Assembly (NCBI GenBank): GCA_026004875.1
Contig: BPJZ01000011.1
Location: forward strand, 1 to 64,000
Direction: 5' to 3'
Length of the DNA: 64,000 nt
Source: Candidatus Poribacteria bacterium
GTDB lineage: Bacteria; Poribacteria; WGA-4E; GCA-2687025
Shown: positions 19,457 to 29,451 of the stretch, one piece after another
How the letters are laid out: every line of letters starts with the position of its first letter
How positions within the stretch are numbered: position 1 is the first letter of the stretch
Program-made: the position numbers and the translations under genes
Notes under the pieces: model-generated
Databases searched by the model: none
The model's input: only the letters and a program-made list of their open reading frames with translations
What the model was told of the DNA's origin: nothing

Positions 19457-21565
19457 TTACGGCTCCTCCCCCCAAGGGAGGCCGGAGAAGTTCAAGAGCG
19501 CGTCCCCGGTTGCGACGATCAGATAGGCCTTGCCGCCAACGACCGACGTCTCCAGCGGCGGGTAGGCGCGGAATCGTCCCCCCTGCTCGTAGACGATCAG
19601 GGCAATCCGGTCGGAGAGCGCTTTGAGCTGGCTGAGCATGGAGATCCCGCCGGTGAGAGGGACACCAATGAGGTTGAGCCCCCTTCGGATCGGAACTTGG
19701 GCAGGCAGTGCCGTTCCAACGAAGGTGACCTCTCGCGCTTGCTTCATTACTGCAATCACCGCTGGACCGTCCTCCAGCGCCAGATCGTTGGCCTCCCCAC
19801 CGGTGTAGGCCTGAAATTTTCCCTCTGAATTGAGGGCGATCAGCGCATTGACCGTCTCCGCTCCGCCGAGCACTTCGTAAAGATCGCTCATCCGAAGAAG
19901 TCCTTCGACCTTCAAGGGCACGTGAAGCAAGTTCGGGCCGGCGTGAAGCGAAACGGTGAAACGGTACTCCGGCGGAGCGATCCCTTCCAGGGCCATCCCG
20001 TGGGTTGCGAAGATCTCCAACACCTCCCACCACTGCGGAAGACGACGCTCATACCACACGTCCCGAACCGTCAGAATCGTCTGGGGCCTCAGCTCCTCAA
20101 ATAACCCCCAGAGCGTCGGAAGCATCCCCACAATCGGATCGTCGTCCTCACCCGGCGTCGTGTCCAAACTCAACGGCGTGTCCACCAGATCCCACAGCAC
20201 GCTGGCTACCGCACCCTCGACGATCTCACCCCGACGGTTGCTCCCGTTCCCCTCGATCCGACCCGTCCACCAGGCGTTCGTCTCGATGTTCGGCAGGTCC
20301 GCGTTCGTGTAGCTCTTCGCGTTCAAGGCGCTGTCGTCCACCAACGCCGCAAACCACTCCGCCCAACCCTCCTGGAGCGCAAACCCCTCGTCCGAAACGG
20401 TGTGAAAACTGTGCGGGCCCTGATACTGCGGTTGCGGCAGTGCATGACTGTTGTAGCCGTAGACCGCCGTCGCCACCGCGTGGCCATACTCGTGCAGCAC
20501 CGGCTCCCGACGGCCGGTGTGGTCAAAAAGAATGTAGATCACCTCCGCATTGATCTCCCCGTTCCGAGAACTCCACTGGTAAAAGGTCGCCCCTCGACCG
20601 GTCGGGTACTCCACCGGCAGCTTCCGGCGAACAAACCCTAACTCCCGCTCCAAAAACTCGGCCGCGTCCAGGACGGTTAAAAAGACGTGAGCCGCCATAT
20701 AGCCAGGGTCCTCCGGCCCCCAGCGGAGCCGATACTCGAAGCTCCCCGGCGCCGCGACGATCTCGTCGGTCCCGACCGCATACGTCCGGCCAAAGCGATC
20801 CATCACCAGCAGCAGGGAGTTGTTCAGCGAGGCGACGATCCGATACCGGCGGGGAGAGCCGTCCTCGGCGACCGTCGGGACGTCCAGGAATCGGAACCGT
20901 CCCTGGGCGTCGGTCTCGGTGGTTTGGACGGTGGTTTCGATCTGGAAGTTACCAGCGGGGAGAATTTCGCGGAGTTCGACGGTTGCGCGGCGGACGGGAA
21001 GCTCCTCGCCGATCAGGTCGTCAAAGTAGACCAGCGTGCCAGAAAGGCTCATCGGCTCGCCGGGGGCGGCCATTCGCCCCCGCAGGAGAGTCCGTTCCAG
21101 GGGGGGTATCCAAGTCGGATCGCGTGGAAACGGCAGCGCCGATTCCTGAACTCCGGACTCGGTGACCCGGAGGAACCGCCCGACGCGGAGAAGGTAACGC
21201 TCCTTTCCCTCCAGGAGGAAGAGGTCGGCGATCAGGGCGTGATCGCCAGAGCGGTGCACCGAGGCCGAGACGCGTACCGAGACGATCTCCCCAGCGGGAA
21301 GGTAGAGTTGCTGCGTTTCGGGAAAGGCGCGAAGGGATCGATTGCTTCGCCACCGCACCAGAAGACGATGAGCCTTCCCATCCACCGAACGAAGGCGGAG
21401 CTCGTAGGTCCCCGTTCGGGAAAGCGTCGGCGTCCGGACAGGATGCAGCTCCGCCAGAAGAACTGGAGGCTCCTCCCAGCGGGGAAAAGCGCCTGTTCCT
21501 CCCCAAGCGGTCAGAGCGAGGAAGATTCCTAACAGAACACCGACTTTCCGAATCGCAAGGCGCAT
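19457..21565 (-). CDS. secreted gluzincin-like metalloprotease
   Basis: A 702-residue exported protein, signal peptide MRLAIRKVGVLLGIFLALTA. Beta-rich domains occupy residues about 30-300. The zinc motif HEYGHAVATAVYG (near residue 400) follows the HExxH pattern, and LQEGWAEWFAALVDD about 45 residues later supplies the expected third Glu ligand. The last 160 residues contain two related halves (PNLLHVPLKVEGLL and GLNLIGVPLTGGIS), a domain I associate with Poribacteria-type secreted proteins. The start at 21565 is chosen because it places the signal peptide at the N-terminus. It is convergent with the NHL gene, with a one-base gap and no visible terminator between them. Confidence 0.7.
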   Translation of the reverse strand: MRLAIRKVGVLLGIFLALTAWGGTGAFPRWEEPPVLLAELHPVRTPTLSRTGTYELRLRSVDGKAHRLLVRWRSNRSLRAFPETQQLYLPAGEIVSVRVSASVHRSGDHALIADLFLLEGKERYLLRVGRFLRVTESGVQESALPFPRDPTWIPPLERTLLRGRMAAPGEPMSLSGTLVYFDDLIGEELPVRRATVELREILPAGNFQIETTVQTTETDAQGRFRFLDVPTVAEDGSPRRYRIVASLNNSLLLVMDRFGRTYAVGTDEIVAAPGSFEYRLRWGPEDPGYMAAHVFLTVLDAAEFLERELGFVRRKLPVEYPTGRGATFYQWSSRNGEINAEVIYILFDHTGRREPVLHEYGHAVATAVYGYNSHALPQPQYQGPHSFHTVSDEGFALQEGWAEWFAALVDDSALNAKSYTNADLPNIETNAWWTGRIEGNGSNRRGEIVEGAVASVLWDLVDTPLSLDTTPGEDDDPIVGMLPTLWGLFEELRPQTILTVRDVWYERRLPQWWEVLEIFATHGMALEGIAPPEYRFTVSLHAGPNLLHVPLKVEGLLRMSDLYEVLGGAETVNALIALNSEGKFQAYTGGEANDLALEDGPAVIAVMKQAREVTFVGTALPAQVPIRRGLNLIGVPLTGGISMLSQLKALSDRIALIVYEQGGRFRAYPPLETSVVGGKAYLIVATGDALLNFSGLPWGEEP

Positions 21566-21635
21566 CGGCTCCTCCACGCGAAGGGAACTGAACGCTGATC
21601 TCTCGCGACTGAAACGGGGGAGTGGTGGGCTAAGT

Positions 21636-22673
21636 TCACGTCTCCTCCTCGGCAAGTCGTTGTCGCAGCCGTTCTCGGCGCGGCTCAGCGATGAAGCCGG
21701 CTTCCAGCGCCCATTCTATAGTACGCCGGAGCGCCTCTTCAGCGGGCAGGTATCGATAACCCAACTCTCGGATCGCCCGGGAGGAGTCGGCATACGCGTA
21801 CCGTCCGGCCAGGTCGTGGACCGTGTCCCGATTGACGAGCGGCTCCCGTCCGGTTGCTCGTCCCCAGACCTCCGCGAGGAGCGCTACAGGAGGCAGCACC
21901 CAGGGAGGCACTCGAAGTCGGGGTACGGGAATTCCGGTCAGCGAGGAGAGCAGACGGTAAATTGCTTCCATGGTCAGGTTCTCCCCGCCGAGCAGGTAGC
22001 GTCGTCCGGGGATTCCTTTTGCTTCGGCAGCTAGGGCTCCGCGGGCCACGTCTTCAGCGTCCACCAGGTTAAAGCCGGTCTGAAAGATGGCCCGGGCCTT
22101 GCCGTTCAAGAAGTCCAACACCAGCCGAGTGGTCGGGGTGGGTCGGAGGAATCGGGGACCGATGATGCTTCCGGGGTTGACGATCACCACCGGTAGGCCG
22201 GTTCGGCGGTGCCATTCGACGACGCTCTCTTCAGCTAGGATCTTCGCTCGGAAGTAGGCCCCTCGGCTGTGGGTGTTGTGGGCGTTCTCGTCCCGCGGAC
22301 GGGAGGGGTCGGTCGTGAAGCCGATCGTTCCGATCGTGCTGACGTAGATGAGGCGTTCGACTCGGCTTCGTTCAAGAGCCTGGAGGAGGTTCCGGGTGCC
22401 TTGGAGCGTGGGGCGGATCACCGTCTCCGGGTCGGGCGCCCAGGTGCGATAGACGGCAGCGGCGTGATAGACGACGGAGACGCCGTCCAGGGCCTGGCGA
22501 ATCGAGGCCGAGTCTAGCAGGTCGCCCACAGCCCATTCGATCGGTAGTCCGGCGAGCAGTTGGCGCGGACTGGTAGGGCGGACGAACGCCCGCACCTCCC
22601 GTCCTTGAGCGCAGAGGAGATAAACTAGGTTTGTGCCCAGGTGTCCGGTTGCGCCGGTCACCAATACTCGCAT
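21636..22673 (-). CDS. NAD-dependent epimerase/dehydratase (extended SDR, DFR/HpnA-like)
   Basis: A 345-residue extended short-chain dehydrogenase/reductase. The N-terminus MRVLVTGATGHLGTNLVYLL holds the TGxxGxxG NAD(P)-binding motif. VVYHAAAVYRTW, LIYVSTIGTIG and the active-site pair in SRGAYFRAKILAE (YxxxK) follow. The sequence most resembles dihydroflavonol-reductase-like and hopanoid-associated (HpnA) sugar epimerases. The start is ATG 22673. It stands between the groEL terminator and the metalloprotease; neither neighbour helps to name a substrate. Confidence 0.8.
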   Translation of the reverse strand: MRVLVTGATGHLGTNLVYLLCAQGREVRAFVRPTSPRQLLAGLPIEWAVGDLLDSASIRQALDGVSVVYHAAAVYRTWAPDPETVIRPTLQGTRNLLQALERSRVERLIYVSTIGTIGFTTDPSRPRDENAHNTHSRGAYFRAKILAEESVVEWHRRTGLPVVIVNPGSIIGPRFLRPTPTTRLVLDFLNGKARAIFQTGFNLVDAEDVARGALAAEAKGIPGRRYLLGGENLTMEAIYRLLSSLTGIPVPRLRVPPWVLPPVALLAEVWGRATGREPLVNRDTVHDLAGRYAYADSSRAIRELGYRYLPAEEALRRTIEWALEAGFIAEPRRERLRQRLAEEET

Positions 22674-22744
22674 GGAGTTCCCCTTTTACTCAATCATATC
22701 TCAAACGGTCGGGATGCCGGCACAGGGAGAAGGTGGGAGGGGAA

Positions 22745-22783
22745 TAAAAAAGGAAAGCGGCCAGCGTTTGGGACGCTGGCCGC
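22745..22783 (-). terminator. Rho-independent terminator of groESL
   Basis: On the minus strand an 11-bp GC-rich stem (22757-22767 with 22773-22783) encloses a five-base loop and is followed by a T-rich tract with six consecutive T (plus-strand A run at 22746-22751). It begins 26 bases after the groEL stop. Confidence 0.9.
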
Positions 22784-22808
22784 CGGGGTTTTAAGGCTGA
22801 GCTGCCGA

Positions 22809-24434
22809 TCAGTACATGTCGTCCATGCCCGGCGTGGGCTTTTCCTCTTCGGGGATCTCGGCGACGAGCGCCTCGGTGGTCAGCATGAGTCCGGCGATGC
22901 TGGCCGCCTTTTCGAGCGCCACGCGGGCTACCTTGGTCGGATCGATGACGCCCTCCTGGACCAGATCGCCGAATTGCTCCGTCCGGGCGTTGAATCCGAA
23001 GTTCGGGTTGTCCGACTTGCGGACGGCGTCCACGATGACGGAGTCCTCCTGTCCGGCGTTTTTGACGATCTGCCGGAGCGGCTCTTCGAGCGCTCGACGG
23101 ACGATCGCTACGCCGACGGCCTCATCGTCGTCGCTGGTTTCGACGTTGTCCAGAGCGCTCTGGCAGCGAACGTAAGCGACGCCGCCGCCGGGGACGATGC
23201 CCTCTTCAACCGCCGCACGGGCCGCGTGCATCGCGTCCTCGATGCGGGCCTTCTTTTCCTTCATCTCCACTTCGGTCGCCGCGCCGACGTTAATCACCGC
23301 GACACCGCCGGCCAACTTAGCCAGCCGCTCCTGGAGCTTCTCGCGGTCGTAGTCCGAAGTGGTCTCCTCGATCTGCTTGCGGATCTGCTCGATCCGTCCC
23401 TTGATCGCCTCCGGCGAACCGGCGCCTTCGATGATCGTCGTGTCGTCCTTGGTGATGACCACCCGCTTGGCCCGACCGATGAACTTCGAGTTGAGCGTCA
23501 CCGTCTCCAGCTTGACGCCCAGTTCCTCCGAGATCACCTGTCCACCGGTCAAGATGGCGATGTCTTCCAGCATCGCCTTGCGGCGGTCGCCGTATCCAGG
23601 AGCCTTCACCGCTGCTGCTTTGATGTATCCGCGCAGCTTGTTCAGGACGATCGTCGCCAGCGCCTCGCCTTCCACGTCCTCGGCGATGATCAGCAGGCTG
23701 GCGCCCTGCTGAGCGACTTCGTTCAACAGCGGCACGATGTCGCGCAGCGCGCTGATCTTCTTCTCATGGATCAGGATGTACGGGTCCTCCAGGACCGCCT
23801 CCATCCGCTCCTGATCGGTGATGAAGTACGGGGAGATATATCCGCGGTCAAACTGCATCCCCTCAACCAGCTCGACGGTGGTCTCCAGGGACTTGGCCTC
23901 CTCGACGGTGATGACGCCGTCCTTGCCGACCTTCTCCATCGCGTCGGCGATCAGCTCGCCGATCTCCTCGTCGTTGTTCGCCGAGATGGCCGCCACCTGG
24001 GCGATCTGCTCCCGCGTCTCCTGAGGAATGCTGATCTCTTTGAGACGGGCGACCACCTTTTCGACCGCCTTATCAATCCCGCGCTTGAGGCTCATCGGGT
24101 TGCGTCCCGCCGCCACGTTCTTGAGCCCCTCGCGATAGATCGCGTCGGCCAGGACGGTCGCAGTGGTGGTTCCGTCGCCCACCTCATCGCTGGTCTTAGA
24201 GGCCACCTCTTTCACCAACTGGGCGCCCATGTTCTCGTAGGGGTCTTCCAGCTCGATCTCCTTGGCGACGGTTACGCCGTCCTTGGTGACCGTCGGCGCC
24301 CCGAACTTCTTGTCGATGACGACGTTTCGGCCCTTTGGACCCATCGTCACCCGTACGGCGTTGGCCAGCTTTTCAACACCGTGGAGAATCGCGTGACGCG
24401 CCTCGTCGCTGAAGGCTAGCTGTTTGGCGGGCAT
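22809..24434 (-). CDS. groEL: chaperonin GroEL
   Basis: GroEL is the large ring chaperonin that folds proteins with GroES and ATP. The 541-residue product is full length and uninterrupted: start [23 protein letters not shown]-binding [19 protein letters not shown] and [13 protein letters not shown], apical domain [13 protein letters not shown], and [20 protein letters not shown]. The C-terminus is short ([12 protein letters not shown]) rather than a GGM-rich tail. groES lies 82 bases upstream, and a CIRCE element with further palindromes precedes groES. A strong terminator follows. Confidence 0.98.
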   Translation of the reverse strand: MPAKQLAFSDEARHAILHGVEKLANAVRVTMGPKGRNVVIDKKFGAPTVTKDGVTVAKEIELEDPYENMGAQLVKEVASKTSDEVGDGTTTATVLADAIYREGLKNVAAGRNPMSLKRGIDKAVEKVVARLKEISIPQETREQIAQVAAISANNDEEIGELIADAMEKVGKDGVITVEEAKSLETTVELVEGMQFDRGYISPYFITDQERMEAVLEDPYILIHEKKISALRDIVPLLNEVAQQGASLLIIAEDVEGEALATIVLNKLRGYIKAAAVKAPGYGDRRKAMLEDIAILTGGQVISEELGVKLETVTLNSKFIGRAKRVVITKDDTTIIEGAGSPEAIKGRIEQIRKQIEETTSDYDREKLQERLAKLAGGVAVINVGAATEVEMKEKKARIEDAMHAARAAVEEGIVPGGGVAYVRCQSALDNVETSDDDEAVGVAIVRRALEEPLRQIVKNAGQEDSVIVDAVRKSDNPNFGFNARTEQFGDLVQEGVIDPTKVARVALEKAASIAGLMLTTEALVAEIPEEEKPTPGMDDMY

Positions 24435-24516
24435 AGCGTTTCTTCCTCCGTTTTTTAGCAGGTTCTCGTTGCCTTTTGTCCGGCCGTTCCTCCGACGGTC
24501 TGTCGGCGGGCTTGGC

Positions 24517-24810
24517 CTACTCCTCGACGATCTTCGCCAGGATGTCCTCTTCGCGCAGGATCAGATATTCCTCGTCGCCGTACTTCACCTCGGTTCCAGC
24601 GTACTTGCCAAAGAGTACCTTGTCGCCGACCTGGACATCCGGCTTCTGCCGCTCACCGTTGTCCAAGACACGGCCCTCACCAACCGCAATCACCTCGCCC
24701 TGTTGGGGCTTCTCCTTGGCCGTGTCGGGGATGACGATCCCTCCGATCTTCTGCTCCTCCTCTTCGATCCGTTTGACCAAAACTCGGTCGTACAGCGGGA
24801 TGATGGCCAT
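24517..24810 (-). CDS. groES: co-chaperonin GroES
   Basis: The 97-residue lid of the GroEL chamber. Sequence landmarks are [20 protein letters not shown] at the start, the mobile loop [28 protein letters not shown], and [15 protein letters not shown]. The ATG at 24810 is preceded by GGGAGGAGAGG, which favours it over an in-frame ATG five codons upstream. First gene of groESL; regulated by the CIRCE element 60 bases upstream. Confidence 0.97.
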   Translation of the reverse strand: MAIIPLYDRVLVKRIEEEEQKIGGIVIPDTAKEKPQQGEVIAVGEGRVLDNGERQKPDVQVGDKVLFGKYAGTEVKYGDEEYLILREEDILAKIVEE

Positions 24811-24869
24811 AGCCTCTCCTCCCAAGCGTGAAGTCGTTTCTCACGGACATTTGGGTGTTCGATCGCGCG

Positions 24870-24896
24870 TTAGCACTCGAGCAATCGATGTGCCAA
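24870..24896. promoter_or_regulatory. CIRCE-like HrcA operator upstream of groES
   Basis: TTAGCACTC, a nine-base spacer and ATGTGCCAA match the CIRCE consensus TTAGCACTC-N9-GAGTGCTAA with a perfect first arm and 6 of 9 in the second. It sits 60 bases before groES. CIRCE sites bind the repressor HrcA; no hrcA gene is in the window. Confidence 0.75.
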
Positions 24897-24967
24897 TTAC
24901 GAGTGTGCCCGAAGAGGCCTTAGATTGGCAAGGGAAAGTTGATCCTTTACGATCGGCGGACTTCGAA

Positions 24968-24986
24968 TGGTGTCAATTTGGCACCA
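24968..24986. promoter_or_regulatory. palindrome upstream of groES, related to the clpB palindrome
   Basis: TGGTGTCAATTTGGCACCA is an inverted repeat with one mismatched pair (T/G) around a central T; one further A/T pair flanks it. It has the GTGYCA-N3-TGGCAC form seen before clpB (4040-4056). The minus strand contains TTGACA, which could act as a -35 for groES, so protein binding here could affect transcription. Confidence 0.5.
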
Positions 24987-25001
24987 TTCTCGGGGCAGGG
25001 A

Positions 25002-25020
25002 TTGGTGTCAAATAGGCACT
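25002..25020. promoter_or_regulatory. second, degenerate copy of the groES-upstream palindrome
   Basis: TTGGTGTCAAATAGGCACT repeats the neighbouring site 34 bases away (GGTGTCAA and GGCAC conserved; right arm weaker). It also carries a minus-strand TTGACA. Two sites on the same DNA face would allow cooperative binding. It is about 112 bases before the carbon-nitrogen hydrolase gene on the plus strand. Confidence 0.4.
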
Positions 25021-25132
25021 CAGGGCCAGCTTGACCCGTTGCCCCCTCTTGACCTGCCGGCGTGGGGAACTCTACACTTTCGGCGTCTTGCGAGGACGTA
25101 AGCCCTTCTTTTTTAAGAACGGCGGTCGAAGG

Positions 25133-25987
25133 ATGAAGTGGTCGGTGGGGATCGCTCAGTTTGCGCCGGTGCTGGGAAGTGTCGAGCGGAATCTTGAAAA
25201 GCTCGAAGCGTACATCGATCGAGCCGAGCGGGAGGGGCTGGACCTGTTGGTCTTTCCGGAGCTGGCCCTGACCGGCTACACCCTCAAGGACCTGGTGCCC
25301 CGCGTGGCTCAGCGATTGGATTCGCCGATCGTTCGGCGGTTGGCCGAGGCCAGCCGGCGCCTAGCGATCGTTTGTGGATTCGTGGAGGAGTCGGAGGACT
25401 ATCGGTTTTATAACGCCGCGGCGTATTTTGCCGAAGGACAGGTCCAGCATGTGCATCGGAAGGTCTACCTTCCGACCTACGGGATGTTTGAGGAGTACCG
25501 TTACTTTGCCGCGGGGGATCGGATTCGCACCTTTCCCACTCCCTTTGGGCGCGTGGGAATTCTGATCTGCGAGGACCTGTGGCACCCCTCGACGGCTTAC
25601 ATCGCCGCCCAAGACGGCTGCGAGCTCCTGATTGGGCTTGCCTGTAGCCCGGCGCGGGGCGTCCCGGAGGAAGGCGATCTGTATAGCTCTCAGGCCTGGC
25701 GAACGTTAAACCGGATGTACGCCCATTTCTTTTCCCAGTACGTCATCTTTGCGAACCGAGTGGGTTTTGAGGACGGGATCGGATTTTGGGGCGGCTCTGA
25801 GGTGGTCTCTCCGGAGGGGACGCCGGTGGCGGTGGCCCCTTACTATGAGGAGACCTTTCTCCGAGCGGTGATCTCAACGGCGGAGGTGCGCCGTTGCCGG
25901 ATTATCTCTCCGTTTTTGCGCGACGAACGGTTGGACATCACGCTGCGGGAGCTCCGACGAATCGAGAAGGAGCGCTGCCGATCGTAG
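25133..25987 (+). CDS. carbon-nitrogen hydrolase, probable glutaminase partner of NadE
   Basis: A 284-residue nitrilase-superfamily amidase. The catalytic triad is visible: Glu in LLVFPELALTGYTL (about residue 44), Lys in HVHRKVYLPTYGMFEEYRYF (about 115) and Cys in VGILICEDLWHPS (about 148). The start ATG 25133 is where homology begins and has GAAGG upstream; an upstream in-frame ATG would add 34 residues with no family resemblance. nadE lies 335 bases downstream in the same direction. In bacteria where glutamine-dependent NAD synthetase is split, this domain supplies ammonia to NadE, which is the likely role here. Confidence 0.8.
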   Translation: MKWSVGIAQFAPVLGSVERNLEKLEAYIDRAEREGLDLLVFPELALTGYTLKDLVPRVAQRLDSPIVRRLAEASRRLAIVCGFVEESEDYRFYNAAAYFAEGQVQHVHRKVYLPTYGMFEEYRYFAAGDRIRTFPTPFGRVGILICEDLWHPSTAYIAAQDGCELLIGLACSPARGVPEEGDLYSSQAWRTLNRMYAHFFSQYVIFANRVGFEDGIGFWGGSEVVSPEGTPVAVAPYYEETFLRAVISTAEVRRCRIISPFLRDERLDITLRELRRIEKERCRS

Positions 25988-26004
25988 CGCGATCGCTGGG
26001 AGCG

Positions 26005-26325
26005 TTGGGGCTTGTGTTCCTGCTCCTAACGGGAGGGGTGGGAATCGCCGGCGAACGAAGGGTCGTCTTGGGTGGGGTGATGTGGCGCATCCGTTCGTTG
26101 GACGCTTGGAGCTATCAGCGGGTGGTTCAAAGCACGAGTCCGGTCGGTCTGAGGTTTTCGTTTCGCGAGGAGGGGTGGCCGCCCCGGTTCGATATGTTCT
26201 GGCGGGCGATTCAGTACGCTGGAGCGCTTGGGCGCTATGAGGGATTTCGGTGGAGCCTTCGCCCGGCCGTTGGAAGGAGCCTTCCGGACTGGAGCCCTCG
26301 CGCTGCGGAGAGGACGAGACCATGA
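26005..26325 (+). CDS. small exported protein of unknown function between amidase and nadE
   Basis: About 106 residues beginning with a hydrophobic stretch ([20 protein letters not shown]) that looks like a signal peptide or anchor. It is followed by a tryptophan- and arginine-rich part such as [20 protein letters not shown]. The start is uncertain: I use TTG 26005, with GTG 26014 as an alternative. Its stop overlaps the nadE start (ATGA), good evidence that it is translated. I recognise no family. The location inside the NAD synthesis pair may be chance. Confidence 0.45.
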   Translation: MGLVFLLLTGGVGIAGERRVVLGGVMWRIRSLDAWSYQRVVQSTSPVGLRFSFREEGWPPRFDMFWRAIQYAGALGRYEGFRWSLRPAVGRSLPDWSPRAAERTRP

Positions 26326-27161
26326 GCCAGAGCACTGAGAAGAACCCATTGCTGCTGAACCCGGAGATCGTGCTCCCTCTGCTGACCGGTTTCATTCGGG
26401 ACGAGGTAACGAAGGTCGGATTTTCGCGGGTGGTGGTCAACCTTTCGGGCGGAATCGATTCGGCGGTTTCCACCTTTTTAGCGGCGCGAGCGCTGGGGCC
26501 GGAGAACGTCTGCGCTCTGCTGCTGCCTTACAAAACCAGCAGCCCCGACAGCTTGGCCGACGCCCAAGCCGTTGTGCAGCAGTTGGGCATCCGTTCCATG
26601 ACGATCTCCATCACCGAGCAGGTGGACGCGTACTTTGCTAAATTCCCGGAGATGGATCGGCTCCGCCGGGCGAACAAGATGGCTCGCGAGCGGATGACGA
26701 TCCTCTACGACCAATCGTTGGCCCAAAACGCCTTGCCGCTGGGGACTAGTAACAAGACGGAGCTTCTGCTGGGCTATGGGACGATTCACGGGGACCTGGC
26801 CTCGGCCCTCAACCCGATCGGGGACCTCTATAAGACCCAGGTGCGGCAGCTGGGACGCATTCTGGGGGTTCCTGCCTCGATTCTCCACAAACCCCCTTCT
26901 GCCGATCTGTGGCCCGGGCAGACCGACGAACAGGAGCTGGGGTTCACCTACGAGAAAGTGGACCTCCTGCTCTACTATTTGGTGGACAAACGCTACGAGG
27001 AGCCAGAGCTGATCGAGATGGGGTTTGATCCGGCCTTTATCGCCGAGGTCTCCCGTCGGGTCCAGATGTCCCAGTACAAGCGTCGGTTGCCGTTGATCGC
27101 GAAGGTCTCGACGCGGACGATTACCTCAGACTTTCGCTACGCGCGGGATTGGGGACGGTGA
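26322..27161 (+). CDS. nadE: NAD synthetase (ammonia/glutamine-dependent)
   Basis: NadE adenylates and amidates nicotinate adenine dinucleotide to NAD. The 279-residue product has the ATP pyrophosphatase loop [19 protein letters not shown] (about residues 41-59), [20 protein letters not shown], the downstream [18 protein letters not shown] segment and [23 protein letters not shown] 26322 follows GGAGAGGACG. No glutaminase domain is fused; the carbon-nitrogen hydrolase gene upstream probably supplies it. The stop overlaps the start of rsmI (GTGA). Confidence 0.95.
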   Translation: MSQSTEKNPLLLNPEIVLPLLTGFIRDEVTKVGFSRVVVNLSGGIDSAVSTFLAARALGPENVCALLLPYKTSSPDSLADAQAVVQQLGIRSMTISITEQVDAYFAKFPEMDRLRRANKMARERMTILYDQSLAQNALPLGTSNKTELLLGYGTIHGDLASALNPIGDLYKTQVRQLGRILGVPASILHKPPSADLWPGQTDEQELGFTYEKVDLLLYYLVDKRYEEPELIEMGFDPAFIAEVSRRVQMSQYKRRLPLIAKVSTRTITSDFRYARDWGR

Positions 27162-27883
27162 GCGGAACCCTCTACGTGGTGGCCACGCCGATCGGCAACC
27201 TAGAAGACATCACCTATCGAGCGGTTCGGGTGTTGGCCTCGGTGGACCTGATCGCCGCCGAGGACACCCGCCACACGCGCAAGCTCCTGGAGCGCTACGA
27301 GATTCGGACGCCGTTAACCAGCTACCACGAGCACAACGAGCGTCAGAAGGCCGAGGCGCTCCTCACCGCGCTTCAGGCAGGCCGATCGGTGGCGTTAGTT
27401 TCCGACGCCGGAACGCCGGGGGTTTCCGATCCGGGGTATCATCTGATCCGCCGCGCTCAGGAGGAGGGGATCCCCGTCGTTCCGGTGCCTGGGGCCTCGG
27501 CCTTTTTGGCGGCGGCCTCCGTTTCGGGATTTCCGTTGCACACGCTTTTGTTTGGAGGTTTCTGCTCTCCGCGCCCGGGGCGGCGTCGGCGTCGGCTGGC
27601 GGAGCTGGCCTCCGTTCCGGCCACGTTGGTCTTTTACGAGTCCCCTCACCGGTTGGTTCGGTTTCTCCTGGACGCCGCTGAGGTCCTCGGCGATCGGGAG
27701 GCGTTTATCGCCCGTGAGGTGACCAAGCACTTTGAGTCGTACCATCGAGGCCGCCTCAGCGCGTTGGCTCAGGCGTTCCAGAAGCAGCCCCCGCGCGGCG
27801 AGCTAACCGTTGTCATCGCCCCCCCAGAGGGGAACGAGGATGAGCCCACGTCGGAAGAGCTTTCAGCCCGCGAATGTGGCTGA
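27158..27883 (+). CDS. rsmI: 16S rRNA (cytidine1402-2'-O)-methyltransferase
   Basis: RsmI uses S-adenosylmethionine to methylate the 2'-OH of C1402 in 16S rRNA. The 241-residue product shows [20 protein letters not shown] at the start, [31 protein letters not shown], and [16 protein letters not shown], all diagnostic for the tetrapyrrole methylase-fold RsmI family. I chose GTG 27158, which overlaps the nadE stop by four bases and starts at the conserved SGTLYVV; TTG 27149 is also open. The next gene starts inside its 3' end. Confidence 0.93.
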   Translation: MSGTLYVVATPIGNLEDITYRAVRVLASVDLIAAEDTRHTRKLLERYEIRTPLTSYHEHNERQKAEALLTALQAGRSVALVSDAGTPGVSDPGYHLIRRAQEEGIPVVPVPGASAFLAAASVSGFPLHTLLFGGFCSPRPGRRRRRLAELASVPATLVFYESPHRLVRFLLDAAEVLGDREAFIAREVTKHFESYHRGRLSALAQAFQKQPPRGELTVVIAPPEGNEDEPTSEELSARECG

Positions 27884-29451
27884 GGCGCGCGCGTTACGGA
27901 TGACCCCTTGGCGCCGCGCCTTCGGCCGTCGGCGGGGTCGTCGCCTCTGGAAGTTGACGCTTGGGGTCTGCTTCCTCCTGGGGTTGTCGCTTGGATATAG
28001 GCTTTTCGTAACGCCCTCGGTCTCCACCTGGAGGCTGATCCCTCCAGAACCGCTTTGGCTGTTGGAGGTGCGCAAGGCGGCCTCCTACTGGCGAAAATAC
28101 GCCGGTCAGCGGTCTATCCAGGGGCTGGCCGCCTCCCCGTTGCTGGACCCCCTGCGCCGAGCGCCAGACTGGATGCTCTTAGAAGAGGCGTTGCGGCCCG
28201 ATCCCGCTGCGCCGCCGGACTGGAGCCGCCTCCCCTGGCTGCTGGGGGAGGAGACCACCGTTGCCCTCTATCACCGGGGGGCGGGGGACACACAGTTGTT
28301 TATTGCTTCGCGGCTTCATCCCTTGGTGCGGCTCCGGCTGGCTTGGGAGATGCTTCAGCCCGCCCGTCGGCGCACCTGGAGGGTTGAGCCGCACGACTCC
28401 GGCTGGAAGATCGGGGCCCTGGACCCTCCGTTCTATTTTGTCCTTTATGGGCGGCTCCTGGTGGCCGCTAACGATCCAACTCTTTTAGCGGCCGGAGAGC
28501 ATCGGATCGCCGCGCAGGCCGAGCCGTTTGAGGAGCTGGCGACTGACACCGGCGTTCGCGCCTTTTTAGAGGACCTTCCGCCCGATCGGCTTGGGTTTTT
28601 TCTCCTTCCGCCTCTCTCAGACGGGGGAGAGGCCTGCCCGGGCGTTCGGTTGGGTCCGGCTCTCCGCCGGAGAGTGGACCGCGCGGGTCGTAGCTGTAGG
28701 AGTTTCGATGTCTAACGGGGAGCGAGACCCCCGCGCGGCGCGCCGTCTCTCCGAAAGGGTTCCGCCCGACGCTCCTCTTTGGTTCTGGTACGCCGCCCTC
28801 AACGATCGCTGGGCGGTTCGACAGCTTCGGGAGCGGCTTGGGGTGGAGCTGGTCGGCGTTCGAGCCGCAGACGCGGAACGGACCGTTCTTCTGACCGTGC
28901 AAGACAGAAAGGGAGAGAGCCCCCTTCCTGGCGCGGCGCTGCTGATCGAGTCTCCACGGGCGGAGACTTGGCAGCGACTTCTGCGAGAAGGTCGGGTGCG
29001 GGTCCGGTGGGGGGAGCGGAGCCTTCCCCTCCGTCGAGATCGGCAGGGGGACCGGTTGCTCCTTCCGCTGGACGGCGGAGCACAGTATAGTTTAAGCCTG
29101 AACGCAAACGCGACAACCTTTTGCGTGGGAACAGACCTGGAGCTTGTAGAGGCGCTCTCGCGCCCGGAGGCGACCAGCCGCGAACTGGAGAGTTGGGAGC
29201 GCTCCGGAAACCTGTTTGCGCTTTGGGCGGAGCCGTCTCGGCTGGTCGGGCCGTTCGACGCGTTGGTTACCTTGGGAAGGCTAGCTGCGCGAATGGCCGA
29301 GAACCCAGAGGCCGAAAGGCGCTGGGAGCAACTCCAACGGTGGTCTTCGGCGCTGCGAGGCGTCGAACTGTTCCGAGCCATCGGAACGATCACCGAGGAT
29401 CGGGTCTGGGTCGAAGCGGTGCTCCGAACGCGTCTGGACGTCGGGGAATGA
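27840..29451 (+). CDS. DUF3352-like membrane-anchored protein, frameshifted
   Basis: The product starts with a basic region ([12 protein letters not shown]), then one transmembrane helix (KLTLGVCFLLGLSLGYRLFV, residues about 38-57) and a large domain outside the membrane. Segments such as TTVALYHRG, YFVLYGRLLVAANDPTLLAA and LNANATTFCVGTDLELVEAL resemble DUF3352 proteins of unknown function. One base too many in the G run 28623-28627 breaks the frame; correction gives about 536 residues. Start ATG 27840 lies within the end of rsmI. The stop overlaps the ABC ATPase start (ATGA), so it may be the accessory protein of the ABC exporter that follows. Confidence 0.6.

Noticed and set aside
22641-24419. 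592-codon open frame on the plus strand opposite groEL
   Set aside because: It is a mirror frame produced by the high-GC codon use of groEL, which is complete on the minus strand; the translation has no family resemblance.
24870-24896. The CIRCE-like element as a perfect CIRCE
   Set aside because: The second arm matches only 6 of 9; reported as CIRCE-like.
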